Assembly (NCBI GenBank): GCA_019722365.1
Contig: JADFUC010001644.1
Coordinates: 434,001 to 498,000, forward strand
DNA from: Lithospermum erythrorhizon
Taxonomy: Eukaryota; Streptophyta; Magnoliopsida; Boraginales; Boraginaceae
DNA length: 64,000 bases
Reading direction: 5' to 3'
Shown here piece after piece: positions 54,581-64,000 of this stretch (position 1 is its first letter; every line of letters starts with the position of its first letter). The notes below the pieces were generated by a model that did not search any database, was not told the DNA's origin, and saw only the letters and a program-made list of their open reading frames with translations. The translations under genes and the position numbers were made by a program.

Positions 54581-55888
54581 GAATTCCAATAAGCAAGCGG
54601 AACAATAGTCTAACCACTAAAGCTATAAAGAGCCTCCTCGGTCTCTTCAAAGCATAAACAAATATCCATAGCAGTAACAGTCTCCCATAAGTAACAGCAT
54701 CCCTTATTATATTCTCTCTAAAAAATATCAACATGCCTGGCTTTCCTGCAATCAACCTGCTAATGCGCTTCACTCCGCCTCCTAATCGCCGGCCAGTGAT
54801 CCCCCGCAACATTATCCCGCAGAACCTTACGAAAAATGAAATTTGGTGGTGATTAGACTGATGGTTTTGGAGAGATCGATGATGGAGGACTGAGTAATTA
54901 AAGCTCCCTCCAAATAACGCGCGCTAAAAAAGAATGCGAACAAAACATGTTTATGCTTAAATTGGAAACTTCGGTACTAAAAAGTTTGATAAATTAAAAA
55001 GTTGAAAGCACCATATTGGAGTTCTTCGGATTCCTCCAAATAAGTGCCTCCTTTAAAAACAATTAATTTAGCTTAGACAAAATTACAATTGGAAGAATTA
55101 AGTGAAGAGGCCGCCTCCACTCAGTTAAGAATCCAGAAGAATCGCTTTCAAATGATACGATCACGTAAGATTTTCAATACATGCACCAATCGAAATACGT
55201 GAAATTAGCGATACTCATAAACGAACGTAGCGTAAATAAACCGAATAAAGCACAGACAAACTATACCGAACTCAATCAAGATTTCTAGAAATTACGCTTA
55301 ACTAAAAAGCGACACTCCAATACGTAAATCCGCCAATTAAAACGTTGTATCCGATTGAATGATAATACCTTTATGTTTTCAAAAATTTAGAGAACTTAAA
55401 ATGAATTGTATGCAATTGTTCAATCACTTCTACTCCTAATTGATGCCATTAACCTTCAATACATGGAATCTGCAGCAATATTAAAGTGCTTCTAACTTAT
55501 ATGTACCTTTGTTTTTCTCTGTTCTCGTTCGCATCAAATAAAGTCGCAAGCTTCGAGCTTATCTAGCATCAACGTCGTAGAAGATAATTTGATTTTGTAT
55601 AATTAAACAACAAATTCTATGAGAACGTGTTATTGCTGAAACATGAAGCAATAGCAACAAATCCTGAAATTGTTCTTCTTTTGCATGTACAATGATATCT
55701 TAAAACAATTGAACCAAGTTACTACTGAAAGATCTTAAAACTATTAGAGAGTAACTAGTTCATTCAGAATGTGCTGATGAACCCACTCCGATTGCGGATA
55801 TATTCACAGTTGTCAATCATGAAATGTACGCCTTGACCAAATCCGTGTAGTTGCAAACCAAACCCGTCTTAGGACAAGTGATCTTTCC
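54581..55888 (-). repeat. Inverted duplicate, copy 2 (GID9 3' end plus H4)
   Basis: Partner of 12418-13733. Here it is continuous with the full GID9 gene, so this is likely the original location. Similarity covers the last 24 codons of GID9, its 3' flank and the H4 remnant. Confidence 0.93.
54610..54831 (-). pseudogene. Histone H4 remnant, heavily decayed
   Basis: Starts CGTAAGGTTCTGCGG (RKVLR) and ends at the H4 stop position. Recognisable pieces are GGVKRIS, ENIIRDAVTY and YALKR, in shifting frames. It shares with the copy at 13458-13703 the loss of the N-terminal tail and of the Thr-Glu-His-Ala block, and it has further deletions. Confidence 0.88.
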
Positions 55889-58850
55889 TTCATTCTTTGC
55901 TGCCATTTCTTCAAGAGCCTTCAAATCAAAAGAACATTGTCAACTACAAGAGCAGTAAAAAAAAGGAAAAGGGGGGAGTGAGGGAAGTGAAAATTTTGAA
56001 ACCTTTGTACTGTATACATGGCCATTGGGTAAAACCAAGGGTGGATTCTCGGTGTCCATTAGTTCTTTGGTGATGTAGCATACAAGTTTCGAGTGATGTT
56101 GTTTAGAGAAGGGCAGTGGCAGAGCTAACTTGCGGAAGATCTCTTGCGATAGTGGATCTTCTTTCGGACATTCTTCTTCGTAGCAAAAGCTATATACCAT
56201 GTTAAGGTCGAGCATGATTGGATGAGCTTAACAGATGCTCACGTCTGCAAACTCAAAACTAAAATGCTACAGCTCAACCAAACATGTCTCTGCAGCGTAT
56301 GCAGATGCTTAAACAATATACTATATCCTTGAAGAAAGTTATTCACACCTACATATTTCACGTCTAGAAACCAAGTGAAATGAGCCTGTTGGTTTAGGGT
56401 GAGCCGGTGGAAGGGAAGGGGAAATGCTCAAATGCATTACAGAATGAAATTCTCGACATTATTTTGGATCAGAATCATTCGAAATTTATTTACCTCCCTT
56501 AAAGACATTCAGGTAAATAAAATTAATAGGCAGCTGCTAAGTTGAAAATATGTATGATTAAAGAAAAAATAAAAAGCAGGATTTTCCAATAAACGGTAAT
56601 GGATACGGAGTTTTCAAGGCTGATAAGCCTGCTTGGAGATAGATATTCAGCAAAGGCTCGAGAGTCATGCCATACAACTTACAGAACTCCTGCTTGAACA
56701 GCTCAACTAGATAATCCCATTGCTTCAAATCAAATAAAGCCTGAAGAGAAACATTAATAGTCCTTATTTGTGTCAGATATGAACAAATGCTTAATATCCG
56801 ACTAAGAAAACCTCGGGTGGTCAGTGATCTTAAAGCCAAATTTAGGCATTAACTGGGAGTAAGCCAGAGCTCGCTAAATGGTGTAGAATGCCTCAAGAAT
56901 CAAATAGAGATCACACTTGGTAAACATTTTCATACGCGGAAAATCGCACACATGAAACATTAATTGAAAAAAAAACAGAACAAGTGGATAGTTCAAATAT
57001 CCCTGACCTCTTGTAGTTCTTTCATCTCAGTAGAAGATCATTTGAAACATGACATAAGGACAGTACACATCCTCTAATGCAACAACGAAGAAATGAGGTC
57101 TCATGGAGTAAAATTTCGGGGGTGCATCATATAAATCACAACAGTACCTTATACGATTCACATTCTGTAGATCTCCCAAAAGCAAGAGTAGCCATGACCT
57201 TTTGTAGTTCTTTCATCTCAGTAGCTCCCCAAGGTGCGAGATACTTTCGAGCATATGCAATAGCTTGCATATTGCTATCAGCTCTTACAAGTTCTATAAA
57301 TTCTTGCAATCTTAACTGGAACTCAAATTTGCTCTGGATCAACATATGCACACACATCATAAGAAAAATTTAGAAGACGGTTCCATTTAATGAACATATC
57401 CTGAAATTGCTCTTATTTTTTTGCATAAGCAATGGTATTTCTGTAGGAAGGCGTACACAATAGCAATATGCTTATAAGCTGCTCCCAATATCAACATTTT
57501 TGTTGTTGATATTCGTGGTAGGTTACTAGTTAGACATTTCACTAGTTCTCAATAAGCTAATTCAGTTAAATTGGTTAACCAGATTCATGGAACTATAAGT
57601 TTCACACAACAAGGTAATATACCTTGGATTTCTTCAGTCTGGACTTGTTAACGGCACACCAGGCTAGAGCAGGAACAACTTCCTTGTTCTGAAGAGCATC
57701 AATAACCTTTCTTGCTTCTTCAAATACATCAATATCGACCAAATCCTGGAAGCAGAGTATAAAAAATGCGCTTTACTTAAAGGTTAACACCTCAACAGTA
57801 AAGGCAAATAATGAAATGAACAATCAACACCTTAACTTAAAACAATAACAAAGTACCTGAATTTTGCTATTTTCAGCCAACTTAACAGCAGTATCATAGT
57901 ATGACATCCGCAACATATAATCCACCAAAATTCTCTTCAAGCGTGTATTGCTCCAGTCAGATAAGTTTCCTGCATCTGCTGATTCCAAATGATCTAACCG
58001 TGCACGACACTTTTGTGCTTGCAAATTCTCCATCCGGTTGCCTTCTTCTGACTAATGGAAATCCAGCATCCATAAATTCATACTACTGCTAATATTAATA
58101 ATGCTCTATCCCAAAAAGATTGACAAGCTTGAGTCTTATGTCAATAGTAAAACACGTTAAAAATATTATCTTTTGATATATTTTGCACCAAATATTATAC
58201 AACATTCGTCAAAATATTTGATTTCAAACTCCAAAAAAGGTCAATCATCAAAATTAGAATTGATTAGAAAACTAATTAATAACAGTAATCACACAAAAAA
58301 GGTCAATCATCAAAATTCGAGTATGCAAACTATATATCACTCGAATTGATTAGAAAACTAATTTATAACAGTAATCACGCAAAAAACTAATTCATAACAG
58401 TAATCACACAAAATCACACTTAAATTGATTAAAAAACTAACTATTAACAGTAATCACATACTCAAAATCGATAACAAAACCAATTAACATCAACTTTAAT
58501 TAAACAATACAATTAAATTATTAAGCTTTAATTTGAATGACCTTCCTTTTAAGCCCCTGTAGTCTTAAAACAAGCGAACTGAGCCTCGAAACGGCGTCGT
58601 CTTTCGACAAATCAGTGAATTCAGCAGCCTCGTTTATTCCCGATACAACAGCCGACACTTCCTTCTCGACGAAGCGGAGGTTAGAGCGGATCGTCTTCTT
58701 GTAGTGCTCGAAAGGGACGCGAAGAAATTGATGTTCCAGTTTTATTGATTCTGATATGTGTGGAAATGGAACATTTGCGGAAGGCGGCGGCGTGGAAGTG
58801 GTGGTTGTGGGTGGGGCGCCGTTTGGTATAGTTTCCATTTCCACGTCCAT
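55817..58850 (-). CDS. GID9: GID9/MAEA-type subunit of the CTLH/GID E3 ubiquitin ligase, 411 aa
   Basis: The MAEA (Gid9) subunit pairs with RMND5 (Gid2) to form the ligase core of the GID/CTLH complex, which ubiquitinates regulatory enzymes. Seven exons: 58542-58850, 57857-58051, 57623-57745, 57148-57333, 56607-56740, 56003-56189, 55817-55918; frames add up to 412 codons. Order: N-terminal coiled coil (ISESIKLEHQFLRVPFEHYK), LisH (TRLKRILVDYMLRMSYYDTA), CTLH (VIDALQNKEVVPALAWCAVN), CRA (FIELVRADSNMQAIAYARKY) and a degenerate RING (SKLVCYITKELMDTENPP ... PNGHVYSTKALEEMAAKN ... TCPKTGLVCNYTDLVKAYIS). I start at MDVEMETIPNG; an ATG 19 codons upstream is in frame but less typical. Intron 1 holds tandem repeats. 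Donor GTCATT of intron 1 is weak. Confidence 0.95.
58230..58470. repeat. Irregular tandem repeats in GID9 intron 1
   Basis: About four copies of a unit containing gattagaaaactaatt and aacagtaatcacacaaaa, with spacing from 36 to 90 bases. A ggtcaatcatcaaaatt piece occurs twice. Confidence 0.75.
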
Positions 58851-59348
58851 TGTTTTTTTAATCTTTGGAAAGCGGTTGGAAATTGGGTGTATATATTTCC
58901 GTGGCACTAATTTTCAAGGGATAACCTCTGGGATAAAATTTGGACCATTTTTATCTTTATCGACTGCATTGGTTTGAAATCAATTTCACTCCACTCCATT
59001 TATTGCGACTCACACCCAATGTACATATAAAACCCACTATTTCCCCCAATTTTCAAGGAGAAAACTATTTTCAACGCCCTCTGCACAACATTTTGATTAA
59101 TTTGGCTCTAATGCATCGTGACATGTAAGCTGAAAAGAATTCACTCCTACATTTCATTTACCGTAATATAAGTTAAAATTATTTTATCACTACCGATCGC
59201 ATATGAAAGACGGGTTGGAAAGTTGTTTTCTTCCCACACTCCATTTGGTCGATAGGGGTCCGATCAAATAGAGTGTGGGGTTTTGTGACGATTTATGTTA
59301 CATTTCATTAAAAATCATAATTCGTGTATTGTGAAATACAGAGTAGTA

Positions 59349-59581
59349 TACTTTCTCTGTTCCTTTTTAGTTGTCTTTCTAGCCATTTGCACATAGATTA
59401 AGAAAATAAAAAGACTAAAAACGTAACGACAATTAATTGAAACTATATCATTGGTTGGTTGATAATTTAATAACAAAATTACATCAAAAACGTAATTATA
59501 ATTTTCTACGCTGTAGTGCCGCAAATACTCAAACAAAAAATTACCAGACAATTAAACGAACTTAAAGAGTATTTCATATAT
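59349..59581. mobile_element. MITE, Stowaway-like, family member 5
   Basis: Begins tactttctctgttccttttt and ends cgaacttaaagagta. Core tatatcattggttggttgat (about 59444) matches members 1 and 3. Confidence 0.5.
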
Positions 59582-59639
59582 TTCTCGTGGCGCGTAATCG
59601 TTGACCAGCGAATTTAATCAGGATGTTTATATTTTACAA

Positions 59640-59835
59640 TACGGAATAGTATATCATTGATTCGTGTATGTGAAATACGGAGTAGTATATCATGATTCGT
59701 GTATTGTGAGATACGGAGTAGTATATTTTATATACATTGAGTGTGAATTGTGATTTAAGAATGAAAAATTTTCTATTCAAGATACGGAGTAGTATATTTC
59801 TTATATACATTGATATACGGGAGTAGTAAGCATAT
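59640..59835. repeat. Repeats of tacggagtagtatat
   Basis: The 15-base motif (with variants tacggaatagtatat and tacgggagtagtaa) recurs at about 59640, 59676, 59712, 59781 and 59815, sometimes with atatacatt next to it. Confidence 0.7.
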
Positions 59836-59916
59836 TTTATATACATCACTCCCTCGTCTGCTTGCCATTACTACTTGAAGCTGGGACATTTTTGTTGGAT
59901 TTAGAATATTAGGCGT

Positions 59917-60255
59917 TGCTTGTAAACCGATATCAAATCCGGCCAAACTAACTCACAAAGCATCAAATGATATATATGCTCCTTATCTTGAAAGTTTGGT
60001 GTGTTTTATTATGAAGAATTATAAGATTTATACTACAAAAATTACCCCCTTAATACTATTATTCAAATACTCCTATTATTATTCATTTTACATTCGACAT
60101 TTCCAACATTTCAGCTTCACATTTATAACACCTCCCCTTTCAAATATCAAATAATATCGACATATACTTTTAACACACATATCGCTCAGCAAAAACTCCA
60201 TGGCGCAAAACCCAGCCGGGACAAAAACCTCATAAGGAAAAGAGTACAATAAGAT
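59917..60255 (-). repeat. 3' LTR of the Copia element
   Basis: aaaccgatatcaaatc-ggccaaactaactcacaaag matches the LTR at 63854 onward with modest divergence. The inner edge is placed at a purine-rich run (ttgaggggg on the minus strand, about 60257-60266) that would be the polypurine tract. The edge is approximate. Confidence 0.7.
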
Positions 60256-61290
60256 GCCCCCTCAATTTAAACATGCGTAGCTTCTTCAAAGATTCGAAAG
60301 TCGACACATTCCAATATTTTGAATGTGCTTCTGAAAACCCGATGTCTAAGAGCTCATACAGACCGCTACATTATCACACGAATCCGGACATACCTGGAGC
60401 ATCATCTACCTCCCTTGCTTTCTCTCTCTCTCAAGCCTTTGAACAACGAAGTGTTAACTTAAAGTGACGCTGCTTGGCCCTATCATCTGATATATCCTTC
60501 TTTCTATCTCGAACACATGCAAAGATTGCCTTCATACATAATCGTTGGATTCTTATCACTCCAGAACCTGGATGCTTCCTCGATATGTTGTGTCACCGAT
60601 CTTAACCATCTACACTCTTTTGCTTGCTTCGTGGAAGAGCCATTACTTCAAAGATGATTTGAAGAAGTGTTGTTACAAGGTCTCGCTGATCTCCGTGATA
60701 TCAGAAATAAGTTACCATAAGTACAGAAATACATACCCAGCCTGATTTAGCATTATGTGGATCTCGATAAATAACCCGGTGACTGCATAACTACAAAACT
60801 GGGGTTTTGTATTGTTAGGGATAAAAACAAACCAAGATCGACGTGCATTCTGAAGATATCAAATATATGTTTTATCCCTTTCCAATGTCTCTTTGTAGGA
60901 CAAGAACTAAATTGCTAAGAAATTCACCGGCAGTGCTCTATATCGTGCCTCAGCATAATTAGCAAGCATACATTAAGGCTCCACTGTACCCAGCTGTGAC
61001 AAGATCACATCTTTCTTTCTATTTTCTTCCTTAGGACGGAAGCGGATCCTTTCTCAATATTAAGTGTTCTCGCCCATCATCTAGAGTACTCAGCGGTTTG
61101 CCTTTATCCACGTTAAACCTTTTTAATACCCTTCGGTAATTTGATTGGCGTACTAAAATACCATTTTTTAGTGTACTAATCTCAGAAACCAAGGCGTAAC
61201 TTGGTCTTCCCCAGAGATTCCTTTCATTTCAGTTCTTTCTTTAAGTAATTCATTGTTTTTGATTTCTTTATTAGTTCCAATAATATTTAA

Positions 61291-61302
61291 ATCATCAACA
61301 TA
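61291..61302 (-). other. Reverse transcriptase YVDD motif
   Basis: TAT GTT GAT GAT within FFVYVDDLNIIGTNKEI: the polymerase active-site motif of Copia reverse transcriptases, still intact in the decayed element. Confidence 0.85.
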
Positions 61303-63853
61303 GACAAAGAATGATTACAAAAGTTCGTATATTATTTTCTTTTATAAAACACAAAGACAAATAGATTATTGGATGGGCCCCTTCTTTAAGTAAATATTCA
61401 TTTAGCCTATTATACCACATTCGTCCGGATTGTTTTAACCCATAAAGCTGGATCTTTAAAACCTAATTGCATATATTATCTTCTCCTGGTTTAGATGCAA
61501 GCTTCAATCATTTTAAATCCTTCCGAATTTTCATGTATATATCACTATCATGATCCATATAAATAGGTCAGAATAACATCCATAGATGCATATCAAGATT
61601 ATTAGATACCGACAAACCTACAAATAACGAAAAGTAATGGCGGCCCATAATGGTGAGAGAATAAGTTACCTTGTCACCTGTCTTTGAGAAAACTCAGGAG
61701 CAACAAGCATTTGTTTCCTTGTATCTTACAATCTCAAGTTTTTCTCATTTTTCTCACAGTCACTCCACTTATAACCACTGTGCTTCATACCTTCGTGAAT
61801 AGTCACAATAGCCCAAATACTTTCGATTTTTAAGAGATTTCAATTCAAGATCTATATTGCATCTTTCCATTTTGGCCAATCAAGTCGACCTGATATTCAA
61901 CCACGACTGGTTCGATCATCATTTTCATTCTCATAATTTCATATGCAATGGAGAATGCAAATATTTCATCAATATGCTTATTTTTCCAAGTTCCAAAGAT
62001 TTCAGATAACATAATCGATAGAAATCTCGAGATCATTCTTATTTTCGCCATTATTAATAATCTCATTTTCATCATCTCTGTGCTTCTTCAAGAGCACTTT
62101 TTTCTATCCCTGGTTTATCATTATCATTTAGTGTCTTATCAAGATCACTTTCTTATCTGTGACAATCTTTTTCCTCGACTCCCTTTCTCTCTTCGAGGAT
62201 TTTTATCCTTAGGAATCCCATAGGTCAAGCCACGCCAGCGCAAGCCTCTGATGTACTTGCTACATCATTTTGCCTCGGAATTTCAATACGAAAGGAGTAG
62301 GTTAATAGCATACGCTGACTTGCCACTCTTTTCATATCAAGAAATGAATCCGGGCAATTGATTTGCTTGCCTTGGTAAGTGCACAATTTTCTTTAAGGGT
62401 TTTCTTCCCATGATTTATTATACGGGTCCCGATACGTAAGAAAGATGGCAACATTACCACATTATGTCCTTTCCTCACCAAGCTTTTTCTCCCTCCTGTG
62501 AGGAGGAAAAACTGCCTCGTCGAAATGACACCGCAAACCTTGCCCAAAAACATCACCTCGTTAAAAGGTTCAAGATATCTAATAATGTAGGGTGACTCAT
62601 ACCCTGGGCATATATGCCCACCTCTGGAGGTCCCATCTTTGCTCTTTTTGTATGGAGCTTATCGGGTACATAAACCGCACAACCAAAAATCTTTAGATGG
62701 GAAATATCCTGTTCTTGACCAATTGCAAGTATGTTTATGATTAGCACTTCTTGGTCTTAAACGATAATGACGCAGCATAAAATTGTAGACTTACATAGTA
62801 AATCGGTAATTTTGTTCTTCATTATCAAATTGGCCTAAAGAATGCATCAAGACGCTTAATTAATGATTCGCTAAACCATTTTCAGGTATTTACATTACGA
62901 GGAAATGGGGTGATGTTCACCAAAGTAATTCCAATTGACATGCAATAATTATTAAATGATTCGTATGTAATTCACCAAGATTGTCAAGTCTAACTTTCTT
63001 TATAGTATAATCGTGAAATTGTGCTCTTAATTTGATTATTATTTGAGCAAGAAATCTTGCAAATGCCATATCTCGACTTTGACAATAAACAAACATGCGA
63101 CCATCTACTGATGCATCAATTAATACCATAAAATACCTAAATGGTCCGTATGGTGGATGGATAGGTCCACATATATCACCTTGAATTCTTTCAAGAAACG
63201 CAGCGATCTGCAGGGAAGCCAGACGGCGCATGCCTGAAGTTATTAATTTTCCTAGAGTAACAAGCTTCACATGTTCTCACATAATCTTTAAACCTTTCAA
63301 GGGATGACCATGCGTACTTTCAATTATTTTTCATCATTGTGTGGAGCCAGATGACCTAAAACTATCATGCCACAAGAATACAAGCTATCTTCTTTTGGCT
63401 TACTAAGCTACATTCACTTTGTTAATATATAAGTGTAATGTGAATCCGTATGCATTTTGGTAGTTTCCTCTTCATTATTTCTTTCTTTCCCAAACACTAG
63501 AAGTAACATGATGTATTTCATATTACCTTCGCCATTGTTTCTCAAGATCACACTTCCTTTGACGATATATGTCATTAAAACTTAATAAGTTTCTTTTGAC
63601 TTTGGAGAATACAAAGCGCCACACGACAAATTTTTGTTCCATTTGGTAATATAAAAACATGGCATTACCCGATCCTTCAATCAAGTCTCAGACTGAAATC
63701 AGACACTATCGCTTTTGGTAGGATTGATGTCAAGAAATATGTCTTTCGAGGATCAAGGTGGGTTGCTCCACTTAAACGCTCCAACAGTTTTATGTTAAAG
63801 CTTCCTCTCTAATAGTAAGCGCCATTATAAAGACGCATCGCGCCGATAACGTG

Positions 63854-64000
63854 TTGTAAAACCGATATCAAATCTAGCCAAACTAACTCACAAAGATTTC
63901 AAATGATATATATGTTCTTTATCTTGAAAGTTTTTTCGTGTGTTTATTATAAAGAATGAGGGGGTATTTATACTACAAAATTACCCCTTAATACTATTCA
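63854..64000 (-). repeat. 5' LTR of the Copia element, partial
   Basis: Matches 59925-60075. It continues beyond the window. Just inside it (63829-63853, minus) is cgttatcggcgcgatgcg, where the primer binding site would lie; I cannot assign the tRNA. Confidence 0.75.

Larger units (their letters stand above)
58851..59916. other. GID9 upstream DNA with MITE and tacggagta repeats
   Basis: No gene. It holds a MITE (59349-59581) and, at 59640-59835, five or so copies of tacggagtagtatat spaced 30-65 bases apart. Confidence 0.5.
59917..64000 (-). mobile_element. Ty1/Copia LTR retrotransposon, decayed, cut by the window end
   Basis: The element reads on the minus strand. Order from high to low coordinates: 5' LTR part (63854-64000, runs off the window), leader, integrase (62917-63270 with QGDICGPIHPPYGPFRYFMV and RLDNLGE; 62553-62747 with HLKIFGCAVYVPDK), reverse transcriptase (61380-61480 LYGLKQSGRMWYNRLNEYLL; 61213-61310 with the YVDD motif), RNase H traces (60690-60780), 3' LTR (59917 to about 60255). 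Stops and frameshifts are everywhere. Only about 550 bases separate the LTR from integrase, so gag and protease are mostly deleted. It cannot move on its own. Confidence 0.88.

Overview
This is plant nuclear DNA. Evidence: spliced genes with GT-AG introns and AT-rich intergenic DNA, a PLS-class pentatricopeptide protein, a dirigent protein, dehydroascorbate reductase, plant-type promoter boxes (telo box, site II, histone type I element), a Copia retrotransposon and many Stowaway-like MITEs. A eudicot is clear. The frequent tacggagta motif and the protein style suggest Caryophyllales, but that is an impression from memory.

Layout. 0-9.5 kb: a plant-specific protein of unknown function (+), a single-pass membrane protein (-), and a cytosolic HSP70 with a heat-shock promoter (-). 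9.6-12.4 kb is repeat-like DNA without a gene. 12.4-18.1 kb is a graveyard of unrelated gene pieces: a GID9/MAEA tail, histone H4, a peroxisomal enoyl-CoA isomerase, Elongator subunit 1 and an ALP1-like transposase-derived gene. 19-21.7 kb: ribosomal protein uL23 (RPL23A) and a one-exon SUMO-like gene. 22-30 kb: a tandem duplication carrying two DHAR genes; the lower copy has lost two splice acceptors. 31.4-44 kb: an ESB1-type dirigent gene, splicing factor SF3B3, a PPR gene and a monoacylglycerol-lipase-like hydrolase. 44-54 kb has no protein gene. 54-59 kb: the front half of ribosomal protein uL29 (RPL35), a decayed H4 copy and an intact-looking seven-exon GID9/MAEA gene. 59.9 kb to the window end is a decayed Copia element, antisense to the window, cut by the window edge.

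The genes RPL23A, dirigent, SF3B3, MAG-lipase-like, RPL35 and GID9 appear in the order I remember for one stretch of Arabidopsis chromosome 3 (about At3g55280 down to At3g55070). HSP70, DHAR, SUMO-like and the gene fragments would then be additions. These locus numbers are recalled, not looked up.

The most notable structure is a pair of inverted 1.3 kb copies about 41 kb apart (12418-13733 and 54581-55888). Each carries the 3' end of GID9 and a tail-less histone H4. Both H4 copies share the same deletions, so the H4 was already broken before the duplication. The genes here do not form one pathway; they are housekeeping and stress genes placed side by side.
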